Below the pieces are notes generated by a model. It searched no databases and was not told the DNA's origin. It worked only from the letters and a program-made list of their open reading frames with translations. Shown here one piece after another: positions 1 through 8,326 of a stretch of DNA of 64,000 nt (positions are counted from its first letter, which is position 1; the number at the start of each line of letters is the position of its first letter). This DNA comes from Gillisella taibaishanensis (GTDB lineage: Bacteria > Pseudomonadota > Alphaproteobacteria > Rhizobiales > Rhizobiaceae). A program made the position numbers and the translations under genes. Where the stretch lies: NCBI RefSeq assembly GCF_001938985.1, contig NZ_MKIN01000027.1, positions 186,001 to 250,000 of the forward strand, given 5' to 3'.

Positions 1-1658
1 GGCGCAGGCGTGCCTTCCCAATCGGGCCGGAAGCGGAATTTTCCGTCGGGATGGGCAAATCCGTTGAGATAATGCGCTTCTTCGAAACCCGGCTGGCAAT
101 CCAGCCATTTTTCCTCGGCAAAGAAGCTGAAGTCCGGACGCCCGCTGGCGGCTAGCATGTGATCGATATGTTCGCGCTCGCTTAAGCCGAAGCCCGGCAG
201 ATGCACAACGCCCAGCCGCTTTGCCAATTCATCGATCACGAAGAGATTGGTGCGCACCGTCTCCGGCGGCTCGACCAGTTTCGGGCCAAGCAGCATATGG
301 CTCTGGCCGCCACCGCGATAGAAATCGTCATGCTCGACAAACATGGTGGCCGGCAGCACGATATCGGCAAGCTCGGCAGTCTCGGTCATGAACTGCTCGT
401 GCACAGCAACGAACAGGTCGTCTCGCAGAAAACCTTGCTTCACCAGCCGCTGTTCCGGCGCGACATTTACCGGATTGGTGTTCTGGATCAGCATGGCCGT
501 CACAGGGCCGCGATGGCGCAGTGCCTCAGCATCCCCAGTCAGCACCCGGCCGATCTGGGACTGGTCGAGCATGCGGATATCAGGATCGACGAAAGCCGTG
601 CCCATCAGCTCGGCCTTGTTGAGCTTGAAAATATCGCTGTTGGAGTGGAAGGCGCCGCCGCCTTCGTATTGCCAGCTGCCGAGCACGGTGGCCAGCGAGA
701 GTGCCGCATGCATGGAGACAGCACCGTTGCGGCTGCGGGTAAAGCCATAGCCCAAGCGGAAGAAGGTCTTTTTCGTCGCACCGACGAGCTTGGCGAAGGC
801 CTCGATCTCCTCGACCGACAGACCAGTGATATCAGCCGCCCATTGCGGCGTCTTGTCCTTGAGATGCGCTTCGAGACCGGCCGGATCATCGGCAAATTTT
901 GCCATATAGGCGCTGTCGGCATAGCCGTCGCGGAAGGCGACATGCATGGTGGCGCAGGCCAGCGCCGCATCGGTGCCGGGACGCAGAATAAGGCCCATAT
1001 CGGCCTGCTTCATCGTCGGATTGTCGTAGACATCGATGACGACGATCTTGGCGCCCCGGTTTTTGCGGGCTGCCACCGCATGGGTCATGACATTGACCTG
1101 GGTTGCGACAGCATTGGTGCCCCAGATGACCACGCAATCGGAGACCGCCATTTCACGCGGATCAGGGCCGCGCAGCGTGCCCGTGCCCATGACATAGCCG
1201 GTCCAGGCGAGATTGGTGCAGATCGAGCCGAAAAAGCCGGAATATTTCTTGGCATGACGCAGCCGCTCGATCGAGTCTCGCTGCACCTGGCCCATGGTGC
1301 CAGCGTAGAAATAGGGCCAGACCGCTTCAGTGCCATGGGCAGCCTCTGCCTTGACGAAGGCATTGGCGATTTCGTCCAGGGCATCGTCCCAGGATACGTC
1401 CTGCCAGCGCCCCTCGCCCTTTGCGCCAGCCCGGCGCTTCGGTTTCAGCAGCCGATCGGGATGGTACAGGCGCTCGGCATAGCGGGCGACCTTGGCGCAG
1501 ATCACGCCGGCGGTGTAGCTATTGTCGCGCGCACCGCGCATGCGTCCGATGCGGCCGTCGGGGGCAAGATCCACCTCCAGCGCGCAGGTGGATGGACAGT
1601 CATGCGGACAGGCCGTATGACCGGTGGACTGTTTGAAGGCGGAGCTGACGATATTCAT
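1..1658 (-). CDS. Molybdopterin-dependent oxidoreductase, C-terminus beyond window edge
   Basis: Reading leftward from an ATG at 1658, the frame stays open for about 552 codons to the window edge, so only the C-terminus is missing. Four cysteines near the N-terminus (C17, C21, C25, C54; CxxxCxxxC then 28 residues to C) match the [4Fe-4S] site of the DMSO-reductase/formate-dehydrogenase superfamily. Later stretches such as VIWGTNAV, LRPGTDAAL, QNTNPVN and LADIVLPATMFVEH fit the bis-MGD-binding domains. No twin-arginine signal is visible, which suggests a cytoplasmic enzyme. The substrate cannot be assigned. It is divergent from rlmJ with 74 bases between starts; no clear Shine-Dalgarno sequence precedes the start. 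Confidence 0.9.
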   Translation of the reverse strand, partial: MNIVSSAFKQSTGHTACPHDCPSTCALEVDLAPDGRIGRMRGARDNSYTAGVICAKVARYAERLYHPDRLLKPKRRAGAKGEGRWQDVSWDDALDEIANAFVKAEAAHGTEAVWPYFYAGTMGQVQRDSIERLRHAKKYSGFFGSICTNLAWTGYVMGTGTLRGPDPREMAVSDCVVIWGTNAVATQVNVMTHAVAARKNRGAKIVVIDVYDNPTMKQADMGLILRPGTDAALACATMHVAFRDGYADSAYMAKFADDPAGLEAHLKDKTPQWAADITGLSVEEIEAFAKLVGATKKTFFRLGYGFTRSRNGAVSMHAALSLATVLGSWQYEGGGAFHSNSDIFKLNKAELMGTAFVDPDIRMLDQSQIGRVLTGDAEALRHRGPVTAMLIQNTNPVNVAPEQRLVKQGFLRDDLFVAVHEQFMTETAELADIVLPATMFVEHDDFYRGGGQSHMLLGPKLVEPPETVRTNLFVIDELAKRLGVVHLPGFGLSEREHIDHMLAASGRPDFSFFAEEKWLDCQPGFEEAHYLNGFAHPDGKFRFRPDWEGTPA

Positions 1659-1732
1659 GGCAGAGTTATAGGCGAAGGCCCGCAGCCTCAAAAGCCCTAT
1701 TCAAAAAATTCACCGAACCATCGGAAACGCGC

Positions 1733-2584
1733 ATGAATTATCGCCACATCTACCACGCAGGCAATTTCGCTGACGTGCTCAAGCACGCAGTGCTGGCGCG
1801 GCTGATCGTTTATCTGCAGCAGAAGGACAAGGCGTTTCGGGTGCTGGATACCCATGCCGGCATCGGGCTCTACGATCTCTCCTCGACAGAAGCGCAAAAG
1901 ACCGGCGAATGGCAAGATGGCATCGGCAAATTGCTTGAGGCCCAGCTGACGCCTGCGGCCGCCGAGGTTCTGAAACCCTATCTGGATGCCGTGCGGGCAC
2001 TCAATCCCGAAGGCGGTATCGACCGCTATCCCGGCTCGCCGAAACTGGCACGCGACCTGTTTCGCCCGCAAGATCGTCTGTCGGCCATGGAGCTGCATCC
2101 CGACGATTCGCGTGCGCTGGCCCGGCTGTTCGAGGGTGATTATCAGGTGCGCGTCACCGAGCTGGATGGCTGGCTGGCGCTTGGTGCACATCTGCCGCCG
2201 AAAGAAAAGCGCGGCATCGTGCTGGTCGATCCGCCCTTCGAACTGGATGGGGAGTACGAGCGGCTGGTTGACGGTCTTGTCAAGGCGCATCGTCGATTCG
2301 GCAATGGCGTCTACTGCCTCTGGTATCCGATCAAGAAGGGTGCACCGATTGCCGCCTTCCACGAGGCGCTGAAGGAAAGCGGCATCCCTAAAATGCTTTG
2401 CGCCGAATTGTCGGTCAAAAGCGATCGGGATCTGACCGGTCTATCCGGCTCCGGCCTTATCGTCGTCAACCCACCCTTCACGCTGAAGGACGAAATGCAT
2501 GCGCTGCTGCCCGAACTGAAAAGAGTCCTGGCGCAGGACCGGTATGCCTCGCAACGCTGCTTCTGGCTGCGCGGCGAAGAATGA
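1733..2584 (+). CDS. rlmJ: 23S rRNA (adenine(2030)-N6)-methyltransferase RlmJ
   Basis: RlmJ methylates N6 of A2030 of 23S rRNA before the large subunit is assembled. The 283-residue protein begins MNYRHIYHAGNFADVLKH, the family N-terminus. It has a SAM-binding DTHAG motif at residues 39-43 and the N6-adenine methyltransferase catalytic motif DPPF at 166-169. Length equals that of the enterobacterial protein (about 280). The gene is followed 52 bases later by a glutathione S-transferase gene on the same strand. The assignment is firm from family signatures; nothing unusual is seen. Confidence 0.93.
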   Translation: MNYRHIYHAGNFADVLKHAVLARLIVYLQQKDKAFRVLDTHAGIGLYDLSSTEAQKTGEWQDGIGKLLEAQLTPAAAEVLKPYLDAVRALNPEGGIDRYPGSPKLARDLFRPQDRLSAMELHPDDSRALARLFEGDYQVRVTELDGWLALGAHLPPKEKRGIVLVDPPFELDGEYERLVDGLVKAHRRFGNGVYCLWYPIKKGAPIAAFHEALKESGIPKMLCAELSVKSDRDLTGLSGSGLIVVNPPFTLKDEMHALLPELKRVLAQDRYASQRCFWLRGEE

Positions 2585-2636
2585 GCCTCCCCATTCACAT
2601 CAATATCACCCCATCTCAATCGCACAGGACCAAGTC

Positions 2637-3233
2637 ATGAAGCTGCTTTATGCTCCCGCCTCGCCTTATTCCTCCAAAGTGCGGATGGCCGCCCGCGCCG
2701 TCGGCATCAAGCTCGAGGAGGTCAAGGTCGACACATCAACCAATCCGGCGGAACTGGTCGGCGCCAACCCGCTCGGCAAGATCCCGACGCTGATTGCCGA
2801 TGATGGCCGGGCCGTATTCGACAGCCGCGCCATCATGCACTATCTCGACCGTGTCTCGGGCGGCGGCCTCTATCCGAAGAAGGACGAAAAGCGCACCGAG
2901 GCCGAGCTGCTGGAATCGCTTTGCGACGGCATCACCGATTGCCTGCTTGCCATCGTCTATGAAAAGCGCATGCATCCACCGGAAAAGGTGCACCAGCCCT
3001 ATATCGATCGCCAGTGGGAAAAGGTGACGCGCGGCCTCGACTATCTCGAAGCCCATATGCCGAAGACCGGCAAGAAGCTGCACGGCGGTCATTTTTCCAT
3101 GGCCGGCCTCGTCGGCTATCTCATGCTGCGCTTCCCTGGCGAATGGGAGGACGGCCGGGTCGCGTTGACCGAATGGCCGGCGCTCTTTGCCAAAAAATTC
3201 GAGGACTACCAGCTGCTTCGCCCGCAGGCTTGA
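2637..3233 (+). CDS. Glutathione S-transferase family protein
   Basis: A 198-residue cytosolic GST-like protein. The N-terminal thioredoxin-fold half runs to about residue 80: MKLLYAPASPYSSKVR opens it, NPLGKIPTL holds the cis-proline that contacts glutathione, and DSRAI follows as the gamma-glutamyl contact. The C-terminal helical half runs from about residue 90. I chose the ATG at 2637 because AGGAC lies a few bases upstream and the protein then starts directly with the beta1 strand. An upstream in-frame start would overlap rlmJ without adding a domain. The substrate is unknown. A bidirectional terminator follows. Confidence 0.85.
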   Translation: MKLLYAPASPYSSKVRMAARAVGIKLEEVKVDTSTNPAELVGANPLGKIPTLIADDGRAVFDSRAIMHYLDRVSGGGLYPKKDEKRTEAELLESLCDGITDCLLAIVYEKRMHPPEKVHQPYIDRQWEKVTRGLDYLEAHMPKTGKKLHGGHFSMAGLVGYLMLRFPGEWEDGRVALTEWPALFAKKFEDYQLLRPQA

Positions 3234-3242
3234 ACCAGATAT

Positions 3243-3274
3243 AGCGCCGTGCGTTTCATAAAACGCATGGCGCT
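3243..3274. repeat. Short palindrome of a rhizobial dispersed-repeat type
   Basis: Two 14-base arms (3243-3256 and 3261-3274) pair with one G-T wobble around a CATA loop. The arm begins AGCGCCGTGCG, and the same 11-mer occurs in the repeat at 52816-52860. A shared core at two distant intergenic sites in this window supports a dispersed palindromic element. It lies between the GST stop and the terminator. Confidence 0.7.
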
Positions 3275-3305
3275 GCGTTCGCCGACAGGCCAAACGCCAA
3301 ACCAC

Positions 3306-3342
3306 AAACAAAAAAGCCCGGCGGTAAAGCCGGGCTCTTTTT
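3306..3342. terminator. Bidirectional intrinsic terminator
   Basis: A GC-rich 7-base stem (3316-3322 with 3329-3335, extended by an A-T pair) has a GGTAAA loop. It is followed by CTTTTT on the plus strand and preceded by an A-run that gives a T-run on the minus strand. It sits between the convergent GST and outer-membrane protein genes and can end both transcripts. Confidence 0.9.
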
Positions 3343-3362
3343 ATAAATACTGATCGAGCAGA

Positions 3363-4001
3363 TCAGAACTTCATGCCGATACCAACCTTGACGCTCTGGT
3401 CGTCGAAGCCACGCGATACCTTGGAACCACCGATGTTGTAGTCCTTGTTCTGGTAATCGGTGTAGCGATATTCGACGCGGGTGGTGATGTTATTGGTCAC
3501 CATAGCTTCGACACCGGCACCAACCGTGTAGCCGAGAGCAGCCTTGTTGTCGGAACCGCCGGCGCCGGAAATCTTGGTGTCGGCAGCAGCAACACCGGCC
3601 GTGCCGTAAACCATGAACGGGTTCAGATCGTAACCAACGCGGCCACGGATCGAGCCGTTAACGCCTTCCTTGCCGGTCAGGCCTGCGCCCGAGCGGCTGT
3701 CATGGCCATCATAACCGATATCGGCTTCACCACCGTAAACGATCTTGTCGTTCTGCATGTTGTAGCCGCCATAGATCTGGCCGCCGAATGCACGGGCGCT
3801 GAAGTTGCTGCCGTGCGAACGGCCCATGGTGTAGGTGCCTGCACCACCGACATAGGCGCCGGCCCAGTTGCTGACCGGAGCAGGCATATCGACGGCAGCC
3901 GGAGCTTCCGGAACTGACATAACGGCATCGGCAGCCTGAGCGCCGGTGACGAGGGAAAGACCGGCAGACGATGCCAGCAAGATCATAACGAGTGTACGCA
4001 T
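3363..4001 (-). CDS. Outer-membrane beta-barrel protein (Omp25/RopB-like)
   Basis: The 212-residue protein has a typical signal peptide (MRTLVMILLASSAGLSLVTGAQA, cut after AQA near residue 23). A glycine- and aromatic-rich body of alternating strands follows, ending in MKF with the terminal phenylalanine expected of outer-membrane barrels. Features such as WAGAYVGG, GGQIYGGYN, GRVGYDL and TRVEYRYTDY fit the small 8-stranded porin-family barrels known as Omp25/Omp31 in Brucella and RopB in rhizobia. It is likely an abundant surface protein. It is transcribed alone, ending at the terminator at 3306-3342. The exact paralogue cannot be named. Confidence 0.85.
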   Translation of the reverse strand: MRTLVMILLASSAGLSLVTGAQAADAVMSVPEAPAAVDMPAPVSNWAGAYVGGAGTYTMGRSHGSNFSARAFGGQIYGGYNMQNDKIVYGGEADIGYDGHDSRSGAGLTGKEGVNGSIRGRVGYDLNPFMVYGTAGVAAADTKISGAGGSDNKAALGYTVGAGVEAMVTNNITTRVEYRYTDYQNKDYNIGGSKVSRGFDDQSVKVGIGMKF

Positions 4002-4406
4002 ACCAAATTCTCCTTCATTGACCGAACCGTGCCGACGCTATCGTCTCTGCCGGTCCGAATACTTGCACGGATGTCCCTGCCCGCTTCAGTCTGGAAAATG
4101 GCCCTCAATTGCGGAATTGGAAGAGCCGAATTGTGAAATATTTTAGGCAAACACTAGGCAAAATTTAGACGTTGCTTTCGCGCAACAGGTGATTTGTTAA
4201 CCATAACAAATCGTAAACGCAGAATTACTATTCGTGATTGACGTTTTACTTTGGAAAACGTCACCCACGGACAAAAACCAGATTGTCAGAATTCGAAAAA
4301 TCGCGGCCTTCAATAAGTCTTGCCGAGACATATATCTGAGCTGTCACCTCAGGTGGCGCCAGAGCTGCTTTCCTAACCGCCCCGGCCATAACAAAAGGTG
4401 AAGACA
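4002..4406. other. Divergent intergenic region, no gene seen
   Basis: About 400 bases separate the outer-membrane protein gene (leftward) and the SDR gene (rightward). The stretch 4130-4300 is clearly AT-richer than the surroundings and should hold the promoters of both genes, but no pair of -35/-10 boxes is clear enough to place. I see no coding frame or structured RNA here. Confidence 0.6.
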
Positions 4407-5177
4407 ATGCCCGCCCCTTCCGCACCAAAAACGGCTCTCATCACCGCCTCCGCCAAGAGGATCGGCAAGGCGATTGCCGAAGACCTGGTCGCCCATGGCT
4501 TTGCAGTCGCCATTCACAGTCATAACTCACTTGCCGAGGCAGAAACTCTGGTCCAGGAGATAAGTTCCCGTGGGGGCAAGGCTGTGGCCCTGCAGGCGGA
4601 TCTGCGCGACCTAAAGGCGACAGAGACGCTCGTTGAGCGGGCGGCAGCCGTGCTTGGCCCAATCGGCTTGCTGGTCAACAATGCTTCGATCTTTCTAGAC
4701 GACAAGGCAGAGCAGTTCGACGCCGAGACGTTTGCCGCACATTTCGACATTCATGTCCGGGCGCCAGCAATCCTCTCGGCGGCCTTTCACAAGCAGTTGC
4801 CCCTGGATGGCGAGGGTCTGATCGTCAATATTATTGACCAGCGCGTCCTTGCTCTCAAGCCGACCTTCTTTTCCTATACGCTGTCGAAATCCACCCTCTG
4901 GACGGCAACGCGGACGATGGCGCAAGCTTTCGCACCGCAGATCCGGGTCAATGCCATCGGCCCCGGCCCGTCGCTGAAAAGCGAGCGGCAGGCGCAGGCG
5001 GATTTTCAGGCGCAGATCGACAGCGTGCCGCTGAAGCGCGGACCAGAGCTCGAGGAATTCGGACGCACCATCCGCTTTCTTTTTGACACGCCGTCGATCA
5101 CCGGCCAAATGATCGCACTCGATGGCGGCCAGCATCTGCTTTGGCCCGGCGCAAATGGCATGGAGATTGCGGAATGA
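4407..5177 (+). CDS. SDR family oxidoreductase (pteridine-reductase/FolM-like)
   Basis: A 256-residue classical short-chain dehydrogenase. The cofactor loop reads ITASAKRIGKAIA near residue 11, which is the TGxxxRIG variant typical of pteridine/dihydromonapterin reductases rather than the usual TGxxxGIG. NNAS follows at about 90, the YTLSK catalytic Tyr-Lys pair at about 158, and ALDGGQHL near the C-terminus. The start at 4407 is preceded by AAAGGTGAAG; a GTG at 4398 is an alternative. It overlaps uvrC by an ATGA junction, so the two are translationally coupled. The role in reduced-pterin metabolism is inferred only from the cofactor-loop variant. Confidence 0.82.
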   Translation: MPAPSAPKTALITASAKRIGKAIAEDLVAHGFAVAIHSHNSLAEAETLVQEISSRGGKAVALQADLRDLKATETLVERAAAVLGPIGLLVNNASIFLDDKAEQFDAETFAAHFDIHVRAPAILSAAFHKQLPLDGEGLIVNIIDQRVLALKPTFFSYTLSKSTLWTATRTMAQAFAPQIRVNAIGPGPSLKSERQAQADFQAQIDSVPLKRGPELEEFGRTIRFLFDTPSITGQMIALDGGQHLLWPGANGMEIAE

Positions 5178-7201
5178 CACCAGGGAAGCAGCCGGAAGGC
5201 GGCATTCTCTACGACGGCACTGAAGAGGACGACGACGACCAGGCGGTGGACGCCAGCGTCGCCGCCGTTCTGCCTGACATCGACTGGAACGAAGGCGCCC
5301 TGCATGGCAGCGGCCTGACCGGCGCCGACCTGATCGCCGAATTCGTCAAGAAGCTGCCCAACAGCCCTGGCGTCTACCGGATGATGAACGGTGACGGCGA
5401 CGTGCTCTACGTCGGCAAGGCCCGCAGCCTGAAAAAGCGGGTCAGCAACTATGCGCAAGGGCGGCTGCATTCCAACCGGCTGACGCGGATGGTGCGCGAA
5501 ACCGCGCATATGGAATTCGTCACGACCCGCACCGAGGTCGAGGCGCTTCTGCTGGAAGCCAACCTGATCAAGCGGCTGCGCCCGCGCTTCAACGTGCTTT
5601 TGCGCGACGACAAGAGCTTTCCCTATATCCTGATAACCGGCGATGCCCGGGCACCGGCCATCTACAAGCATCGTGGCGCGCGCGCGCGCAAAGGTGACTA
5701 TTTCGGCCCCTTTGCCTCCGCTGGCGCGGTCGGGCGCACGATCAATTCGCTGCAACGCGCCTTTCTTCTGAGAACCTGCACCGACAGCGTGTTCGAGAGC
5801 CGCACGCGGCCCTGTCTTCTCTACCAGATCAAGCGCTGTTCCGGTCCCTGCACCCATGAGATCGACGATGCCGCCTATGGCGTGCTGGTCAAGGAGGCCA
5901 AGGATTTCCTCTCGGGCAAGAGCCAGAACGTTAAGGAAGCCATGGCGCGGGCCATGAACGAGGCGGCGGAAGAGCTGGATTTCGAGCGCGCCGCCGTGTT
6001 CCGCGACCGGCTGGCCGGGCTGTCGCATGTGCAGAGCCATCAAGGCATCAATCCGGCCGGGGTCGAGGAAGCCGATATCTTCGCCATCCATCACGAGGGC
6101 GGCCTCACCTGTATCCAGGTGTTCTTTTTCAGGACCGGGCAGAACTGGGGCAACCGCGCCTATTTCCCCAAGGCCGATCCCCAGATGACCAGCGCCGAAG
6201 TACTCAGCGCCTTTCTGGCACAGTTCTACGACGACAAGCCCTGCCCGCGGCAAGTGCTGCTGTCGGAGGGGATTGACGAGCAGGATCTTCTGGGCATGGC
6301 GCTCAGCGAAAAGGCTGGCTACAAAGTCACGATCCTGGTGCCGCAGCGTGGCGAGAAGAAGGATCTGGTCGAGCACGTGCATGGGAATGCCCGCGAGGCC
6401 CATGGCCGCAAGCTGGCGGAAACCGCTTCGCAGGAACGGCTGCTGAAAGGGTTTGCCGAGACCTTCACCCTGTCTTATGTGCCGCGCCGTATCGAGATCT
6501 ACGACAACTCCCACATCATGGGCACCAATGCCGTGGGCGGCATGGTGGTGGCCGGGCCGGAAGGCTTCGTGAAGGGCCAGTACCGCAAGTTCAACATCAA
6601 ATCGACCGATATCACCCCCGGCGACGACTTCGGCATGATGCGCGAAGTGATGACCAGGCGGTTTTCCCGGCTGCTGAAGGAAGTGGGCAAGCCGGATCGC
6701 ACAGCGCCTCCCGAGGACGGCGCCGATGCCGGTTTCCCGGCCTGGCCGGACGTTATCCTGATCGATGGCGGCCAGGGCCAGATGACCGCCGTGCGCGCTA
6801 TTCTGAAGGAGCTCGACATTACCGATTGCGTCACCGCAATAGGCGTTGCCAAGGGCGTCGACCGCGATGCCGGCCGCGAGCGCTTTTTCGTAGCAGGCAA
6901 GCCTGATTTTACCCTGCCGCCGCGCGACCCCGTGCTCTACTTCATCCAGCGCATGCGGGACGAAGCGCATCGCTTTGCGATCGGCTCCCACAGGGCACGG
7001 CGCAAGAAGGAAATGATCAAGAACCCGCTCGACGAGATCGGCGGAATCGGCCCGACCCGCAAGCGGGCGCTGCTCCAGCATTTCGGCACCGCTAAAGCGG
7101 TTTCGCGCGCCGCGATGAGCGATTTGATGGCCGTCGACGGCATTTCAGAGACGGTTGCACGACAAATTTACAATCATTTCCACGAAAACACTGGCGATTG
7201 A
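5174..7201 (+). CDS. uvrC: Excinuclease ABC subunit C
   Basis: UvrC makes both incisions in nucleotide excision repair. The 675-residue protein has the GIY-YIG nuclease domain (GVY at 66-68, LYVGKARSLKKR at 78-89), the UvrB-binding UVR helix (EELDFERAAVFRDRL) near residue 270, the RNase-H-like second nuclease domain (IEIYDNSHIMGTNAVGGMVV) and C-terminal helix-hairpin-helix motifs (IGGIGPTRKRALL, VDGISETVARQI). An acidic N-terminal extension of about 55 residues precedes the GIY-YIG domain, as in other rhizobia. I chose the ATG at 5174 because it forms ATGA with the SDR stop; an in-frame start at 5141 lies inside the SDR gene. Confidence 0.95.
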   Translation: MTPGKQPEGGILYDGTEEDDDDQAVDASVAAVLPDIDWNEGALHGSGLTGADLIAEFVKKLPNSPGVYRMMNGDGDVLYVGKARSLKKRVSNYAQGRLHSNRLTRMVRETAHMEFVTTRTEVEALLLEANLIKRLRPRFNVLLRDDKSFPYILITGDARAPAIYKHRGARARKGDYFGPFASAGAVGRTINSLQRAFLLRTCTDSVFESRTRPCLLYQIKRCSGPCTHEIDDAAYGVLVKEAKDFLSGKSQNVKEAMARAMNEAAEELDFERAAVFRDRLAGLSHVQSHQGINPAGVEEADIFAIHHEGGLTCIQVFFFRTGQNWGNRAYFPKADPQMTSAEVLSAFLAQFYDDKPCPRQVLLSEGIDEQDLLGMALSEKAGYKVTILVPQRGEKKDLVEHVHGNAREAHGRKLAETASQERLLKGFAETFTLSYVPRRIEIYDNSHIMGTNAVGGMVVAGPEGFVKGQYRKFNIKSTDITPGDDFGMMREVMTRRFSRLLKEVGKPDRTAPPEDGADAGFPAWPDVILIDGGQGQMTAVRAILKELDITDCVTAIGVAKGVDRDAGRERFFVAGKPDFTLPPRDPVLYFIQRMRDEAHRFAIGSHRARRKKEMIKNPLDEIGGIGPTRKRALLQHFGTAKAVSRAAMSDLMAVDGISETVARQIYNHFHENTGD

Positions 7202-7270
7202 CGAGGGCGGGCACAAAATGGCCGTTTCGCTCCCGGAAGTACACTGGAACGGCTTGACGATCGACACTCC

Positions 7271-7349
7271 CTAGTGGAATGAATTTGACATTCGATACCA
7301 ATTTGCCGCGATCTCGGCGATCGAATGTCAAATTCGAAAATTCCACTAG
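7271..7349. repeat. 79-bp palindromic element, copy 1
   Basis: A 26-base left arm (7271-7296) is repeated in inverted form at 7320-7349. The only difference is a 4-base insertion (7337-7340) in the right arm. The arm starts CTAGTGG, the other end reads CCACTAG, and the inner arm holds TTTGACATT. The central loop is about 23 bases. The element lies between the uvrC stop and pgsA, 12 bases from a second, related 79-bp element. It could form a long hairpin in DNA or RNA. It looks like a small non-coding repeat rather than a terminator, because no T-run follows. Confidence 0.85.
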
Positions 7350-7361
7350 AATCATAAGTTT

Positions 7362-7440
7362 GCTAGTGGTCTCGAAGATTTTGACATTTGCTTTCGAGGG
7401 TGCTGCAAGCGCAAGCAAATGTCAAAATCAGACCACTAGC
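7362..7440. repeat. 79-bp palindromic element, copy 2
   Basis: The left arm from 7362 (GCTAGTGGTCT, then a 4-base insert at 7373-7376, then GATTTTGACATTTGCTT) is matched in inverse at 7413-7440. The length is exactly that of copy 1. Outer (CTAGTGG) and inner (TTTGACATT) blocks are shared with copy 1, but the bases between differ and the 4-base bulge is in the opposite arm. It ends 37 bases before the pgsA start, so it overlaps the likely promoter or 5' leader of pgsA. Confidence 0.85.
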
Positions 7441-7477
7441 GCCATCTTCTCGCGCACCGCAACAAAGACAGGGCATC

Positions 7478-8068
7478 ATGGCTTCGCGTACCTACAGCAT
7501 TCCCAACCTGTTGACTTACGGCCGCATTCTCGCCGTGCCGTTGATCGTCCTGTGCTTTTATCTCGAAGGTAAGTTGCAGAGTACCGACTTTGCCCGCTGG
7601 GCGGCGCTGGCGATTTTCGTCATCGCCTCGATCACCGATTTCTTCGACGGCTATCTCGCCCGAATCTGGAACCAGACCTCCAATATCGGCCGAATGCTTG
7701 ACCCGATCGCCGACAAGCTGCTGGTCTCCACCTGCCTGCTGCTGATGGCAGCCGATACGGAAAAGACCATTGCCGGCTGGTCGCTCTGGGCGGCGATCAT
7801 CATCCTTTGCCGCGAAATTCTGGTTTCGGGCCTGCGCGAATATCTCGCCGGGCTGAAGGTGAGCGTTCCCGTGACGCGGATCGCCAAGTGGAAGACCACG
7901 GTGCAGATGGTAGCGCTCGCCTTCCTGCTGGCAGGCCCAGCCGGCGACAAGGTGCTGCCGCATACGACTCATATCGGCATCGGTCTGCTCTGGATCGCCG
8001 CCATCCTGACCATGTACACCGGCTATGACTATTTCAAAGCTGGCGTCAAACATATGGTAGACGAATGA
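7478..8068 (+). CDS. pgsA: CDP-diacylglycerol--glycerol-3-phosphate 3-phosphatidyltransferase
   Basis: PgsA makes phosphatidylglycerol phosphate, the committed step to phosphatidylglycerol and cardiolipin, in the inner membrane. The 196-residue protein carries the complete CDP-alcohol phosphatidyltransferase motif, with D54, D57-G58, A61-R62, G71, D75 and D79. Several hydrophobic segments follow (about 10-28, 38-56, 90-108, 150-185). The start at 7478 (MASRTYSIPNLLTYGR) matches the family N-terminus; the upstream extension runs through the palindromic element and is not coding. It overlaps moaD by ATGA. Confidence 0.94.
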   Translation: MASRTYSIPNLLTYGRILAVPLIVLCFYLEGKLQSTDFARWAALAIFVIASITDFFDGYLARIWNQTSNIGRMLDPIADKLLVSTCLLLMAADTEKTIAGWSLWAAIIILCREILVSGLREYLAGLKVSVPVTRIAKWKTTVQMVALAFLLAGPAGDKVLPHTTHIGIGLLWIAAILTMYTGYDYFKAGVKHMVDE

Positions 8069-8322
8069 GTATCAAACTCGTCTATTTCGCCTGGGTGCGG
8101 GAAAAGATTGGCCTCGACGAGGAAGAGATTGCATTGCCTGAACACGTTAAGACCGGGGCGGATCTGATCGCCTTCCTGGCCGGGCGCGGCGAAAATTATG
8201 CCGAGGCGCTGCAATTTCCAAATGCGATCAGGATTGCCGTCAACCAGGAACATGTCGAGCATGACGAACCGCTGGCCGGTGCGCGCGAAATCGGCCTGTT
8301 TCCGCCGATGACGGGTGGCTGA
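8065..8322 (+). CDS. moaD: Molybdopterin synthase small subunit MoaD
   Basis: MoaD is the ubiquitin-fold sulfur carrier of molybdopterin synthase. Its C-terminal glycine is adenylated and thiocarboxylated, and sulfur is then passed to precursor Z in complex with MoaE. The 85-residue protein ends in PPMTGG, giving the required terminal Gly-Gly. Start and stop codons overlap with pgsA (ATGA), and moaE begins around its stop, so the three genes form a tight operon. Cofactor made here would serve enzymes such as the molybdopterin oxidoreductase at the left edge of the window. Confidence 0.94.
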   Translation: MSIKLVYFAWVREKIGLDEEEIALPEHVKTGADLIAFLAGRGENYAEALQFPNAIRIAVNQEHVEHDEPLAGAREIGLFPPMTGG

Positions 8323-8326
8323 GACC

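Noticed and set aside
201..1736. A 511-codon open frame on the plus strand
   Set aside because: It is antisense to the molybdopterin oxidoreductase gene, whose minus-strand frame has the cysteine cluster and domain motifs. The plus-strand product has no family likeness.
5006..7081. A 691-codon open frame on the minus strand
   Set aside because: It is the mirror of uvrC, which has all expected domains. Long antisense frames are common in GC-rich DNA.
7201..7478. Paired palindromes as an intrinsic terminator of uvrC
   Set aside because: The stems have long loops, are not GC-rich and lack a following T-run; two identical-length units are better explained as repeats or regulatory sites.
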